This document shows positions 7,607-16,999 of a DNA stretch of 64,000 bases, piece by piece. Position 1 is the first letter of the stretch, and every line of letters begins with the position of its first letter. The DNA is taken from positions 62,001 to 126,000 of the forward strand of contig NZ_JACDXX010000006.1 in NCBI RefSeq assembly GCF_020539525.1, given 5' to 3'. A program made the translations under genes and the position numbers. The notes below the pieces were generated by a model. That model saw only the letters and a list, made by a program, of their open reading frames with translations, did not search any database and was not told the origin of the DNA. The DNA comes from Pseudogemmobacter faecipullorum (GTDB lineage: Bacteria; Pseudomonadota; Alphaproteobacteria; Rhodobacterales; Rhodobacteraceae).

Positions 7607-8614
7607 ATGGGATCTACGGAAAAATCAATTAATAACAATAGTTTCCGTCTCTCCGTGGCGCCGATGATGGATTGGACCGACCGTCATTGCCGGGTGTTTC
7701 ACCGGCTGATGACGCGCCGGGCCATGCTTTATACCGAAATGGTCACCGCGCCTGCGGTGGTGCATGGGCCAAAGCCGCGCCTGCTTGATTACAGCGCGGG
7801 CGAGCATCCGATCGCGCTGCAGCTCGGCGGCTCTGACCCGCGCGAGCTGGCCGAGGCGGTGAGGATCGCCCGGCCCTGGGGCTATGATGAGGTCAATCTG
7901 AACTGCGGCTGCCCCTCTGACCGGGTGCAGTCGGGCTGTTTCGGCGCGGTGCTGATGAAAGATCCGGATCTGGTGGCGGATTGCGTCACCGCCATGCAGG
8001 CCGAGGCCGATGTGCCGGTCACGGTGAAATGCCGGATCGGCGTCGATGATCAGGAGCCGGAAGCGGTGCTGCCCGCTTTCATCGAGCGGCTGGCCCGGGC
8101 CGGGGTGGATCATTTCGTGATCCATGCCCGCAAGGCCTGGCTGCAGGGGCTGTCGCCGAAAGAAAACCGCGAGATTCCGCCGCTTAACCATGATCTGGTC
8201 GTGGCGATGAAAGCGCGCTTCCCCGAGCTGACCATCTGTCTCAATGGCGGCGTCACGACGCTGGATCAGGCCGGGGCGCTGCTGGCGCAGGGGCTCGACG
8301 GGGTGATGCTGGGCCGTGCCGCCTATCATGACCCCGGCCATGCGCTGATCGGCGCCGACCGGTTCTGGGGCGAGGATCACGTCCCCGATGAGGCAGAGGT
8401 GGTGCATCAGATGCTGCCCTATATCGAGGCGCATCTTGCCGATGGCGGGCGGCTGCATCAGGTGACGCGGCATATGCTGGGGCTGTTCCACGGCAAAGCG
8501 GGGGCACGGGGCTGGCGTCAGGTGCTGTCTTCCGAGGCGAGCCGCGAAGGCGCGGGAACCGAGGTGCTGCTCAGGGCGCTGGAGAAAGTGACCGGGGCTG
8601 TCGCCGCGGCCTGA
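7607..8614 (+). CDS. dusA: tRNA-dihydrouridine synthase A
   Basis: A 335-residue flavoenzyme that reduces uridines in the tRNA D-loop using NADPH. The N-terminal TIM barrel shows SVAPMMDWTDRHCR (about 16-29), the GSDP motif, NLNCGCPSDRVQSGCFG (active-site Cys of the Dus family within it) and HARKAWLQGLSPKENR, which is typical of the DusA subgroup, then NGGV and MLGRAAY for FMN phosphate binding. Length is normal. The ATG at 7607 follows GGAG. The stop at 8612-8614 is followed after 12 bases by a composite terminator repeat. Confidence 0.95.
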   Translation: MGSTEKSINNNSFRLSVAPMMDWTDRHCRVFHRLMTRRAMLYTEMVTAPAVVHGPKPRLLDYSAGEHPIALQLGGSDPRELAEAVRIARPWGYDEVNLNCGCPSDRVQSGCFGAVLMKDPDLVADCVTAMQAEADVPVTVKCRIGVDDQEPEAVLPAFIERLARAGVDHFVIHARKAWLQGLSPKENREIPPLNHDLVVAMKARFPELTICLNGGVTTLDQAGALLAQGLDGVMLGRAAYHDPGHALIGADRFWGEDHVPDEAEVVHQMLPYIEAHLADGGRLHQVTRHMLGLFHGKAGARGWRQVLSSEASREGAGTEVLLRALEKVTGAVAAA

Positions 8615-8626
8615 GACAGAAAAGCA

Positions 8627-8730
8627 CCTCCGGCGGGGATATTTTCAGACAGATGAATAGCCCTGTCGCGCGCCGCCTGTTGATTTTCATCTGTCCTGAA
8701 ATATCCCGGGGGTAAGGGGGCAGCGCCCCC
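8627..8730 (+). repeat. Composite palindromic terminator repeat, copy A (after dusA)
   Basis: The left arm (8627-8656: CCTCCGGCGG, then GGATATTTTCAGACAGATGA) pairs with the right arm (8686-8712: TTCATCTGTCCTGAAATATC, then CCGGGGG). A second hairpin, GGGGGC-AGC-GCCCCC, occupies 8716-8730 and is followed by TTGTTCT. The same modules recur after the genes ending at 22166 and 29768, always in the same sense as the gene that has just ended. It probably serves as a terminator between convergent dusA and the DUF1289 gene. Confidence 0.8.
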
Positions 8731-8742
8731 TTGTTCTGGCCC

Positions 8743-8979
8743 TTATTCTGGCCGGGCCTGCCGTGCCGCACGGCCGCCGCGGCGCTTTTGCAGCTTTGCC
8801 GCGCGCAGCGGCAGCTCATGCATCAGCTCATGCCGCGCCTCGGGCGAGAGCGCCGACCATTCAGCGATTTCCTGCAGGCTGCGCCAGCAGCCGATGCAGA
8901 GCTTCGCCTCCGGATGGATGACGCAGATCTTCACGCAGGGGCTTTCAATCTCGGCGCGGCTCCAGATCTCGTCTTTCAC
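8743..8979 (-). CDS. DUF1289 family protein
   Basis: The 78-residue protein carries the DUF1289 core: SPCVKICVIHPEAKLCIGCW (about 13-32) followed by RSLQEIAEWS. The four Cys residues suggest metal or Fe-S binding. A basic tail follows. The start is a GTG at 8977-8979, with AAAGGG upstream and only 11 bases after the ruvX stop, so it is the third gene of the ccmI-ruvX operon. The family is widespread in Proteobacteria but its function is not established. Confidence 0.85.
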   Translation of the reverse strand: MKDEIWSRAEIESPCVKICVIHPEAKLCIGCWRSLQEIAEWSALSPEARHELMHELPLRAAKLQKRRGGRAARQARPE

Positions 8980-8990
8980 GGGCGGCCCTT

Positions 8991-9461
8991 TCAGCGCGAC
9001 AGCTGCGCCAGACGGTCCAGCGCGCCTTGCAGAATATAGCCCGCTGCCACCGCATCAATGACCTCTTTGCGACGTTTTCTGGACGCATCCGCCTCCAGCA
9101 GCGCCCTTTCGGCGGCCACGGTGGAAAGCCGCTCATCCCAGAAGGTGATCGGCAGCGGCGTCAGCTTCTCCAGATTGCGGGCAAAAGCCCGGGTCGACTG
9201 GGCGCGCGGCCCCTCGCTGCCATCCATATTCAGCGGCAGGCCAAGTACCATGGCCTTGACCTCACGCGCGCTGACCAGTTCGAGCAGCTGCGCCACATCA
9301 AGGGTGAATTTCTCGCGCCGGATCACTTTTGTCGGCGTCGCGACCGAGCGGCGCAGGTCGGAAATCGCCAGGCCGATGGTTTTGGTGCCAAGGTCCAGCC
9401 CCGCCACCGCGCCGAATTCGGGCAGAAGGGGGGCCATGTCGGTCAGTTTTTCAAAGATCAC
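8991..9461 (-). CDS. ruvX: Putative pre-16S rRNA nuclease / Holliday junction resolvase-like (YqgF)
   Basis: A 156-residue RNase H-fold protein of the YqgF/RuvX family: [15 protein letters not shown] (about 21-35, first catalytic Asp), [17 protein letters not shown] (about 72-88) and [14 protein letters not shown] (about 108-121), ending with [17 protein letters not shown], which carries the last acidic residue. The family trims the 5' end of 16S rRNA in E. coli. The GTG start at 9459-9461 overlaps the ccmI stop by four bases; an in-frame ATG at 9437 is the alternative. Confidence 0.92.
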   Translation of the reverse strand: MIFEKLTDMAPLLPEFGAVAGLDLGTKTIGLAISDLRRSVATPTKVIRREKFTLDVAQLLELVSAREVKAMVLGLPLNMDGSEGPRAQSTRAFARNLEKLTPLPITFWDERLSTVAAERALLEADASRKRRKEVIDAVAAGYILQGALDRLAQLSR

Positions 9462-10681
9462 GGCTGCACCTCCTGCAGACCTGCCGCCCGGGCCGCCTCA
9501 TCCACCACCGCGCGGTCCTCGCCGCCGGGGAAGATCTGGCGGGCCTCAGCGAGGATTTCTTTTGCCTCATCGCTGCGGCCCAGAACCGAGAGCGAATAGA
9601 TCAGCCGGGCCCATTCCCCGGAGGAGCCGCCCTCACTCGCCAGCCGCGCCCCGAGCTGCGCCACCATGGTTTCGGCCATTGCCCGGGTCTCGTCATCCTC
9701 GACCGGGGCCGGAGGCGGGGTGTAACTGACCCCGGCATAGGCCGCGACATCGCCAATCTGGGCGCGCAGCGCCGGCATATAGCTGGCGCTCTGCGGCCCC
9801 TCGGCCAGCAGGGGCTGCCAGATCGCGAAGGCGCGGTCGAATCTGCCACCCTGGGCCTGGATCAGCCCGGTGTAATAACGCGCGAGGCCCGAGCGAGGAT
9901 CCAGCGCCAGCGCGGCTTTCAGCGCGGCCTCGGCCTCGGGCGAGACATAGCCCCCGGCCTGCGAGATCAGAATTTCGGCCAGCATGACGTGATCATCGGC
10001 TTCGGCATCGGTGCCTTTGACCGCGATCAGCCGCTCCTGGGCGGTGCGGGCGGCGGCGAAATTGCCGAGGACCGCCTCATTACGGGCCAGCAGCGCGAGG
10101 CCGGTCTGATCCTGCGAGCTGGTGGCATCGACGCCCTGGCGCAGCGCCTGCATCAGGGATTCAAATTCGGGATCGCTGTTGCGGGCCGGGGCGGGGGGGA
10201 GCGAGGCGACGAATGATGCCTGATCGCGGCGCGTGGCAATGCGCTGATCTGCCTCGGCAATCCGCTCGGCCAGTGGCTGATCGGGCAGGCCCGGTGCGCC
10301 GAGGCGGTGATAGAGCGCGAGTGTGCCGCCCAGCACGCCGAGAATTGCCAGCACGGGCAGCAGCATGGCAGCGAGGCCTTTCTGGCCGCCGCTGATTGCC
10401 TCGGGATTGCGCCGGTCGGCCTCGAGCAGGCGACGCGCCACTTCGGTTTTCAGCCGGGCGGCTTCGGCGCTGTCGATCGCGCCCCGCGCCAGATCGCGCT
10501 CTATCGTCGCCAGCTGGTCGCGGTAGAGCAGCCGGTCGGCGCTGAGCGCCGGGGCGAGGCTGGTGCGGCGGGCGCCGATCAGGCTGAGCAGCAGCAAAAG
10601 CCCGACCCCGATCAGAAGCAGGGCGGCGATCAGCCAGAAGCCGCCGGACCACAAACTGCCAGTATCGCCAATATCCGCCAT
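9458..10681 (-). CDS. ccmI: Cytochrome c-type biogenesis protein CcmI
   Basis: From the ATG at 10681 (GAGGGG just before it) the protein has 407 residues. Two membrane segments flank the short loop typical of CcmI ([18 protein letters not shown], then [17 protein letters not shown]). A periplasmic TPR domain (about 110-407) follows, which in Rhodobacter binds the C-terminus of apocytochrome c and delivers it to the haem ligation complex. The ccmABCDG genes lie 24 kb away at 34709-37505, so the system is split between loci, as is usual in this order. It heads an operon with ruvX and the DUF1289 gene. Confidence 0.88.
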   Translation of the reverse strand: MADIGDTGSLWSGGFWLIAALLLIGVGLLLLLSLIGARRTSLAPALSADRLLYRDQLATIERDLARGAIDSAEAARLKTEVARRLLEADRRNPEAISGGQKGLAAMLLPVLAILGVLGGTLALYHRLGAPGLPDQPLAERIAEADQRIATRRDQASFVASLPPAPARNSDPEFESLMQALRQGVDATSSQDQTGLALLARNEAVLGNFAAARTAQERLIAVKGTDAEADDHVMLAEILISQAGGYVSPEAEAALKAALALDPRSGLARYYTGLIQAQGGRFDRAFAIWQPLLAEGPQSASYMPALRAQIGDVAAYAGVSYTPPPAPVEDDETRAMAETMVAQLGARLASEGGSSGEWARLIYSLSVLGRSDEAKEILAEARQIFPGGEDRAVVDEAARAAGLQEVQP

Positions 10682-10963
10682 GCTTCGCCCCTCAGCCTTG
10701 CCTGCCGCGCCTGTGTAAAGCTTTCGCGGCCCGGGCAAAAGCCTCAGCGGTGCAGGCCTGTTGCCGCAGGGGGCAGACCCGCCGGAGCGGGCGCGCCGCC
10801 AATGCGACGGCGATGTCGTTTTTTTCCCGATCAGGACGCGAAGCGGCGTGGCGGAATTTGTCATTCCGGGCATAAGGATAGGCAAAGCGGGCCGGGGCAT
10901 CACAGCGCGGCGCATTCAGCCCGTTTCGCACCTGACACAGCATGAGCCGGCGGAGTTATCCTG

Positions 10964-12211
10964 ATGCGTCGTTATTCCGTTTTTGCCATCGCCCGCGAGG
11001 CCTTGCGCTTTCATTCGGGCTGGGAAAAGGCCTGGAAATCGCCCGAGCCGAAGAAAAACTATGATGTGATCGTCATCGGCGCGGGCGGCCATGGCCTCGC
11101 CACGGCCTATTATCTCGGGAAAAATTTCGGCATTACCAATGTCGCAGTGATCGAGAAAGGCTGGCTCGGCGGCGGCAATACAGGTCGTAATACGACCATC
11201 ATCCGTTCGAATTATCTGCAGAACAGCTCCTCGGCGATTTTCGAAAAAGCGCGCTCGCTTTACGAAACCATGAGCCAGGATCTTAACTATAACGTGATGT
11301 TCAGCCCGCGCGGCCTGTTGATGCTGGCGCAGACCCATCATGAGGTGCGTGGCTATAAGCGCACGGTTCATGCCAATCAGCTGCAGGGCGTGGCCACGCA
11401 ATGGCTCAGCCCCGAGCAGGTCAAAGAGCTGGTGCCGATCATCAATCTGCACGGGCCGCGCTATCCGATCCTCGGCGCGCATTATCAGGCCCGCGGCGGC
11501 ACGGCGCGCCATGATGCGGTGGCTTGGGGCTATGCGCGAGCCTGTTCAGATATGGGCATGGATATCATCCAGAACTGCGAGGTCACCGCGGTGCATCAGG
11601 CCCATGGTCAGGTGACCGGGGTCTCGACCACGAAAGGCGAGATCAGCTGCAAAAAGCTGGCCGTGGTGGTGGCGGGTCATTCGGGCGTTGTGGCCGGGAT
11701 GGCGGGTTTCCGTCTGCCGGTGGAATCGATCGCGCTGCAGGCCATGGTTTCAGAGCCGATCAAACCCTGCCTTGATGTGGTGATCATGGCCAATACGGTG
11801 CATGGCTATATCAGCCAGTCCGATAAGGGCGAGCTGGTGATCGGCGGCGGCACCGATGGCTTTAACAATTACACCCAGCGCGGCAGTTTCCATCATGTCG
11901 AGGAGACATTGCGCGCCCTTGTCACCACTTTCCCGCTGATCAGCCGGCTGAAACTTCTGCGGCAATGGGGCGGGATCGTCGATATGACCGGCGACCGCTC
12001 GCCGATCATTTCGAAAACTCCGCTCGGCAATTGCTTCATCAACTGCGGCTGGGGCACCGGCGGCTTTAAGGCGATCCCGGGCTCGGGCTGGGCGATGGCC
12101 GAGCTGGTGGCAAAGGGCGAGCCGGGGGTGCTGGCCTCGGAATTTGATATGTGGCGCTTTAAAGAGGGCCGTTTCATCGACGAGAGCGTCGCCGCCGGGG
12201 TGGCGCACTGA
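10964..12211 (+). CDS. soxB: Sarcosine oxidase, beta subunit
   Basis: This 415-residue FAD protein belongs to heterotetrameric sarcosine oxidase, which demethylates sarcosine to glycine with transfer of the methylene group to tetrahydrofolate. The dinucleotide-binding motif GAGGHGLATAYYL lies at 39-51. The stretch RGGTARHDAVAWGYARA includes His183, at the place where the family attaches FMN covalently. The Gly-rich end (GWGTGGFKAIPGSGWAMAEL) is typical of the DAO fold. The start ATG follows GGCGGAG. Bases 10682-10963 upstream contain no gene and must hold the divergent promoters for soxB and ccmI. Confidence 0.95.
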   Translation: MRRYSVFAIAREALRFHSGWEKAWKSPEPKKNYDVIVIGAGGHGLATAYYLGKNFGITNVAVIEKGWLGGGNTGRNTTIIRSNYLQNSSSAIFEKARSLYETMSQDLNYNVMFSPRGLLMLAQTHHEVRGYKRTVHANQLQGVATQWLSPEQVKELVPIINLHGPRYPILGAHYQARGGTARHDAVAWGYARACSDMGMDIIQNCEVTAVHQAHGQVTGVSTTKGEISCKKLAVVVAGHSGVVAGMAGFRLPVESIALQAMVSEPIKPCLDVVIMANTVHGYISQSDKGELVIGGGTDGFNNYTQRGSFHHVEETLRALVTTFPLISRLKLLRQWGGIVDMTGDRSPIISKTPLGNCFINCGWGTGGFKAIPGSGWAMAELVAKGEPGVLASEFDMWRFKEGRFIDESVAAGVAH

Positions 12212-12344
12212 TGCTGCCCGGGCTGCATCCTGGTGAAGCCAGGCCGGGTGGCAGGCTGCTTCCGGCCAGCTCTGGCGGCGCCGGGAACCGGCTGCGCCAC
12301 GGGGCCGTTATCTCTGTATTCACATCGAATGCGGAGAAGCTCCT

Positions 12345-12752
12345 ATGTCACATGAACCGGACCGCCCGCGCGATCTGCCGCCCCGCGATATCCCGCCGCG
12401 CGACCCGCGGCTGGGACAGCCTGGCAGCCCGACCCCGCCGCCTTTGCCGCCTCAGCGCAGCTCGGGCACGGGAATGGTGCTGCTGCTTGGCGCAATCGTC
12501 CTTGCCATCATCGTTGGCGTCTTTGCTTTCAGCGGGCCGCGCGAAGCGCCTTCTGTCATCTCTGAACCCACGCCTGCCGCGCCCGCTGCAACCAGCCCGG
12601 ATTCTGCGCCTGGCGCAGATCCGGCCAGCGATCCGGCCGGTGCCATCCCGGGTGTCGAGCCCATGGTGCCGACTGAACCGCCGCCTGCCGGGCCTGCGCC
12701 TTCCGGAACTGCACCTGCAGAGCCTGAACCGGCTGTGCCGCCCGCAGACTGA
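12345..12752 (+). CDS. Small Pro/Ala-rich single-pass membrane protein inside the sox cluster
   Basis: The 135-residue protein has a Pro/Arg/Asp-rich N-terminus, one membrane segment (about 44-62, MVLLLGAIVLAIIVGVFAF) and a low-complexity Pro/Ala/Glu tail. The start ATG follows GGAGAAG at a good distance. It lies between soxB and soxD, where the usual order is soxB-soxD-soxA-soxG, and it is followed by an intrinsic terminator. A 12-bp duplication overlaps its stop codon. I do not recognise a family. Low complexity and position suggest a structural or anchoring role at most, and it need not belong to sarcosine metabolism. Confidence 0.6.
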   Translation: MSHEPDRPRDLPPRDIPPRDPRLGQPGSPTPPPLPPQRSSGTGMVLLLGAIVLAIIVGVFAFSGPREAPSVISEPTPAAPAATSPDSAPGADPASDPAGAIPGVEPMVPTEPPPAGPAPSGTAPAEPEPAVPPAD

Positions 12753-12765
12753 GCCGCAGACTGAT
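12742..12765. repeat. 12-bp tandem duplication overlapping a stop codon
   Basis: CCGCAGACTGAG (12742-12753) is followed at once by CCGCAGACTGAT (12754-12765). The TGA stop of the upstream gene is within the first unit, and the second unit repeats it. A related GCAGACTGA recurs at 12804-12812. Confidence 0.65.
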
Positions 12766-12821
12766 CTCTTTTTTAAAGCCAGTGGGGCCGCGCCCCATTG
12801 GCTGCAGACTGACCTGATGGT

Positions 12822-12850
12822 CGCGCAGCCTGTCGCTGCGCGGCCTTTTT
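12822..12850 (+). terminator. Intrinsic terminator between the inserted ORF and soxD
   Basis: CGCGCAGC (12822-12829) pairs perfectly with GCTGCGCG (12835-12842) across a 5-base loop and is followed by GCCTTTTT. It lies 19 bases before the soxD start, so soxDAG either has its own promoter or depends on readthrough. Confidence 0.7.
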
Positions 12851-12869
12851 GCCGTGATGAGGCCCGCTG

Positions 12870-13193
12870 ATGCTGATCCTTGAATGCCCCTGTTGCGGCA
12901 TTAAAGCCGAAGAAACCGAACTGGCCCCGGGCGGTGAAGCGCATCTGAAGCGCTTTGGCCCCGGTTCGTCGGATGAGGAATTTGAGGCCTATATGTTCGC
13001 GCGCAAAAACCCCAAAGGCGTGCATTTTGAACGCTGGCGCCATGCCTATGGCTGCGGAAAATGGTTCCTCGCGGCGCGCTGCACCGCAACGCTGGAGGTG
13101 TTTGGCACCTATCCGGCCCAGACCAGTGAGCCGCCTGCGGAACTGATTGCGAAGATTAAGGCCAGACGGCCGGAGTGGAAGGGCTGGAAATGA
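12870..13193 (+). CDS. soxD: Sarcosine oxidase, delta subunit
   Basis: This 107-residue subunit carries CPCCG near residues 6-10 and a second metal-side motif YGCGKWF (about 60-66); in the family three Cys and one His bind zinc. It stabilises the alpha-beta complex rather than catalysing. GAGG precedes the ATG. The last codon overlaps the soxA start in an ATGA, so alpha and delta subunits are translationally coupled. Confidence 0.93.
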   Translation: MLILECPCCGIKAEETELAPGGEAHLKRFGPGSSDEEFEAYMFARKNPKGVHFERWRHAYGCGKWFLAARCTATLEVFGTYPAQTSEPPAELIAKIKARRPEWKGWK

Positions 13194-16100
13194 GCACCAG
13201 GCTGCAAACCGGCGGGCGTCTGATTGACCGCTCGGCCCGTATCTCCTTTAGTTTCAACGGCAAAAGCCTGCAGGGCCTTCAGGGCGACACGCTTGCCTCG
13301 GCGCTCCTGGCCAATGATCAGCTGCTGGTCGGCCGCTCGTTCAAATATCACCGTCCGCGCGGTATCCTTGCCAGCGGCGCGGAAGAGCCGAATGCCCTGG
13401 TCGGTCTGGGCGAGGGCGCAAGGTTCGAGCCGAACCAGCGCGTCACCACCACCGAGCTGTTTGCGGGGCTTACCTCGGCCAGCCAGAACCACTGGCCCTC
13501 GCTCGAATTCGATGTCGGTGCGATCAATGATAAATTCGCCCGCTTCCTGCCGGCGGGCTTCTATTACAAGACCTTCATCCAGCCGCGTCCGGCCTGGAAA
13601 CATGTGTTTGAGCCGATCATCCGCCGCTCGGCCGGTCTGGGTAAAGCCCCGGTCGAGGCCGATGCCGACCGCTATGAATATCTCTATGGTCATTGCGATC
13701 TGCTGATTGCCGGCGGTGGCATTGCCGGCTTGCAGGCGGCGCTGATCGCCGGGGCTGCAGGCGCACGGGTGATCCTCGCTGAACAGAATTCATATTGGGG
13801 CGGGCGTGCCCCGGTTGATGGCGATATCATCGAGGGCAAACCGGCGCAGGACTGGATTAACTCTGCGCTGCAAACCCTTGCCGGCATGGAGAATGTGACG
13901 CTGAAGACCCGGATGATGGTCTCGGGTCTCTATGATCATGGCTATGTTCTGGCCGAAGAGCGGCTGGCTGATCACTGCCCGGGCGATGGCCAGCCGCGCA
14001 AGCGGCTGTGGCGCATCCGCACCGCCAGGCTGCTGGCGGCGACCGGCGCGATTGAACGCCCGCTGGCTTTCGCGGGCAATGATATTCCGGGGGTGATGCT
14101 GGCTTCGGCCATGCGCGATTACCTGGTGAATTATGCCGTGGCACCGGGCGGTAAGGTGGTGGTCGTCACCAATAATGACGATGCCTATCGCACCGCGATG
14201 GCTTTGCGCGAGGCCGGGGTGTCAGTGGTCTGCGTGCTCGATGCCCGCAGCACGGCGGGCGGAGAGCTGCCGGACCGGGCCCGGGCCCTCGGGATCCGGG
14301 TCGAGACCAACCGCGCCATTGTCAAAGTGAAGGGCAAAAAGCGCGTCACCTCGGTCGCTATCGGCGAGCAGTCCGGAAGCGGCGCGGTGATCGAAGAGCT
14401 GGAATGCGATGCCATTGCCATGTCGGGCGGCTGGTCGCCGGTGGTCCATCTCTGGAGCCATTGCGGCGGCAAGCTGGTCTGGGATGAGGAGCGGGTCTTC
14501 TTCCGCCCCGATCCGGCAAAACCGGCACTGGGCCATGACGGCGCGGCGATGGTCTATGCTCTGGGCGCGGCGAACGGGGCGCTTGCCGCGGCCCCGGCGC
14601 TTGAGGATGCCGCCGCCCGGACGCTCAGCGCCTGCGAGGCGATCGGGCTGAAGGCGCCGCAATCGGGCGCAGCCCGGGCGGATGCGGTGGAGGAAGCACC
14701 GATCCTGCCGGTCTGGATCATGCCCCAGGGCGCAGGCCCGGCGCTGAAATCGAAAATGTGGCTCGATTTCCAGAATGATGTGAAAGTCTCGGATGTGCAG
14801 CTCGCCGCGCGCGAGGGCTATGTCTCGGTCGAACATACCAAGCGCTATACCACTCTCGGTATGGCCACCGATCAGGGCAAACTGTCCAATATCAACGGCC
14901 TGGCGATTCTGGCCGACAGCCTGCAGCAAACTATTCCCGGCGTCGGCACCACCACCTTCCGCCCGCCCTATACCCCGGTCACCATCGGGGCGCTGGCAGG
15001 CGAGGCCAGGGGCGATCTGTTCCAGCCTTTGCGCAAAAGCCCGATGCATGACTGGCACCTGGAAAAAGGCGCCTATATGGAGCCGGTCGGATTGTGGCAG
15101 CGGCCCTATTGCTATCCGCGCGCCGGTGAGACCCATGAACAGGCGGTCTATCGTGAGGTGGTCAATACCCGCGAGGCGCTTGGCCTGCTCGATGCCTCGA
15201 CCCTCGGCAAGATCGTGGTGAAAGGCCCGGATGCGGGCAAATTCCTCGATATGCTCTATACCAATGTGATGTCGAACCTTGGTATCGGCAAATGCCGTTA
15301 CGGGCTGATGTGCAATGAACAGGGCTTCCTCTCGGATGACGGCGTGGTCATCCGCCTTGATGAGGAGACCTGGCTTTGCCACACCACTTCGGGCGGGGCA
15401 GACCGGATCCATGGCTGGATGGAAGACTGGCTGCAATGCGAATGGTGGGACTGGCAGGTCTATACCGCCAATCTGACCGAGCAATATGGCCAGATCGCCG
15501 TGGTGGGCCCGAATGCGCGCAAACTGCTCGAGAAAATGGGCGGGATGGATGTCTCGAAAGAGGCTCTGCCCTTCATGACCTTTAAGGATGGCGAGCTGGG
15601 CGGCTTCCCGGTGCGGGTGCATCGCATCTCCTTCTCGGGCGAGCTCAGCTATGAGATCGCCGTGCCGGCCAATCAGGCCGCGGCCTTCTGGGAGCTGTGC
15701 CACCGCCTCGGCGCGGATCTGGGCGCCATGGCCTATGGCACCGAAGCCTTGCACATCCTGCGCGCCGAGAAGGGCTTTATCATGATCGGCGACGAGACTG
15801 ATGGCACGGTGATCCCGCAGGATCTGGGCCTCGACTGGGCGATTTCGAAGAAGAAGGCAGACTTCCTCGGCAAAAGGGGCCAGCAGCGCAGCTATCTGGC
15901 GGCGCAGGATCGCTGGAAACTGGTGGGCTTTGAAAGCCTTGACGGTTCGGTGATCCCCGACGGGGCCTATGTCACCGCGCCCGGTGTCAGCGAATATGGG
16001 TTCGGCAATGCCCAGGGCCGGATCACCTCGACCTATTATTCGCCGGTGCTCAAACGCGGCATTGCCATGGGGCTCTTGCTGAACGGCCCCTCCCGGATGG

Positions 16101-16204
16101 GCGAGGTGGTGGAATTCACCGCCGTCGGGGGCGAAAAGCCGGTTTCGGCAAAGGTGGTCAGCACGGTGTTCTATGATCCGGAAGGGGAGAAGCAAAATGT
16201 CTGA
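13190..16204 (+). CDS. soxA: Sarcosine oxidase, alpha subunit
   Basis: From the ATG at 13190 the protein has 1004 residues, normal for the family. Domains in order: an N-terminal ferredoxin-like part that has lost its cluster (about 10-100, with KYHRPRGILASGAEEPNALV), a nucleotide-binding domain with IAGGGIAGLQAALIAGAAGA (about 170-190) and AATGAIERPLAF, and a C-terminal folate-binding GcvT-like domain (about 615-1000, starting near SPMHDWHLEKGAYMEPVGLW). It binds NAD+ and tetrahydrofolate. The start is set by the ATGA overlap with soxD; the end overlaps the soxG start by eight bases. Confidence 0.95.
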   Translation: MSTRLQTGGRLIDRSARISFSFNGKSLQGLQGDTLASALLANDQLLVGRSFKYHRPRGILASGAEEPNALVGLGEGARFEPNQRVTTTELFAGLTSASQNHWPSLEFDVGAINDKFARFLPAGFYYKTFIQPRPAWKHVFEPIIRRSAGLGKAPVEADADRYEYLYGHCDLLIAGGGIAGLQAALIAGAAGARVILAEQNSYWGGRAPVDGDIIEGKPAQDWINSALQTLAGMENVTLKTRMMVSGLYDHGYVLAEERLADHCPGDGQPRKRLWRIRTARLLAATGAIERPLAFAGNDIPGVMLASAMRDYLVNYAVAPGGKVVVVTNNDDAYRTAMALREAGVSVVCVLDARSTAGGELPDRARALGIRVETNRAIVKVKGKKRVTSVAIGEQSGSGAVIEELECDAIAMSGGWSPVVHLWSHCGGKLVWDEERVFFRPDPAKPALGHDGAAMVYALGAANGALAAAPALEDAAARTLSACEAIGLKAPQSGAARADAVEEAPILPVWIMPQGAGPALKSKMWLDFQNDVKVSDVQLAAREGYVSVEHTKRYTTLGMATDQGKLSNINGLAILADSLQQTIPGVGTTTFRPPYTPVTIGALAGEARGDLFQPLRKSPMHDWHLEKGAYMEPVGLWQRPYCYPRAGETHEQAVYREVVNTREALGLLDASTLGKIVVKGPDAGKFLDMLYTNVMSNLGIGKCRYGLMCNEQGFLSDDGVVIRLDEETWLCHTTSGGADRIHGWMEDWLQCEWWDWQVYTANLTEQYGQIAVVGPNARKLLEKMGGMDVSKEALPFMTFKDGELGGFPVRVHRISFSGELSYEIAVPANQAAAFWELCHRLGADLGAMAYGTEALHILRAEKGFIMIGDETDGTVIPQDLGLDWAISKKKADFLGKRGQQRSYLAAQDRWKLVGFESLDGSVIPDGAYVTAPGVSEYGFGNAQGRITSTYYSPVLKRGIAMGLLLNGPSRMGEVVEFTAVGGEKPVSAKVVSTVFYDPEGEKQNV

Positions 16205-16733
16205 GGCTGAAAGCCTTCCGGTGCAGCTGCGCCGTCTGGATCCGCCGGCGATGATCTCGCTGCGTGCCAAACCCGGCACGCCGGGCCTGGCAGAGGCCAT
16301 CCTTGCCGCTTCGGGCTGCGCTTTGCCCGCAGCGCGCAGCCTCACCCGGTCGGGCGAGGCGCTCTGCGGCTGGATGAGCGCGGATGAATATCTGCTGGTG
16401 CTTCCCGCCGCAGCCGGGGCGGCGGCTTTGCAGGCGCTGCAGCAGGGGCTGCAGGGGCAGCACTATCTGGCGGTGGATGTCAGTGATGCGCGGGTCTGTT
16501 TCGCGCTGGAGGGGGCAGGGGCAGGCGATGTTTTGCGCCGCCTCACCCCGGCGGATCTTTCGGCGCTCGGGCCCGATGAGCTGCGCCGCTCGCGGCTGTC
16601 TCAGGTCGCGGCCGCCTTCTGGCAGACCGGGGGCGGAAGCTACCGCCTCGTCGCTTTCCGTTCGGTGGGCGATTATGTCGAGGCCCTGCTGTCGGGCGCG
16701 GTGACTTCGGCGCGGGCCAGCGGCGCGCTCTGA
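16197..16733 (+). CDS. soxG: Sarcosine oxidase, gamma subunit
   Basis: A 178-residue subunit homologous to the folate-binding GcvT fold. Motifs include the Ala/Gly-rich start, CGWMSADEYLLVLP (about 60-73), VDVSDARVCFALEGAGA and the end YRLVAFRSVGDYVEALL. The ATG at 16197, eight bases inside soxA and behind GGGGAGAAG, is preferred to in-frame codons further upstream. It is the last gene of the sox operon and is followed by a terminator. Confidence 0.92.
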   Translation: MSEAESLPVQLRRLDPPAMISLRAKPGTPGLAEAILAASGCALPAARSLTRSGEALCGWMSADEYLLVLPAAAGAAALQALQQGLQGQHYLAVDVSDARVCFALEGAGAGDVLRRLTPADLSALGPDELRRSRLSQVAAAFWQTGGGSYRLVAFRSVGDYVEALLSGAVTSARASGAL

Positions 16734-16764
16734 GCTAAGCCCCAGAAACTGCAGCACTGATGAT

Positions 16765-16795
16765 CCGGGCGAAGCAGTTCGCCCGGGTTTTGCTA
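16765..16795 (+). terminator. Intrinsic terminator after soxG
   Basis: CCGGGCGAA (16765-16773) pairs with TTCGCCCGG (16778-16786) across a 4-base loop, followed by GTTTTGC. It lies 32 bases after the soxG stop. Confidence 0.75.
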
Positions 16796-16999
16796 TCGGC
16801 TGCATGAATGTGAACAGGCCCTGCGGAAAGCCGGGAACCAGAGCCCGCCGCGGGGGTTTTTGACACAGAGGGCGTGTCCGGCGGCGGGTGCGCAGGGAAT
16901 GGCGTTGCCGGGAGGATGTTTTCCCCCTCCGGGCTTGACCTTCCGCCCGGATGCGCCCTTATTCCTCCGTGAACAATTGATCCAACAGGAGTGACTCCG

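Noticed and set aside
10682-10963. Possible glycine or other riboswitch upstream of soxB
   Set aside because: No conserved aptamer core or tandem structure could be found by eye.
14222-16345. Open frame of 707 codons on the minus strand across soxA
   Set aside because: It arises from GC-rich third positions of soxA; the translated sequence has no natural features.
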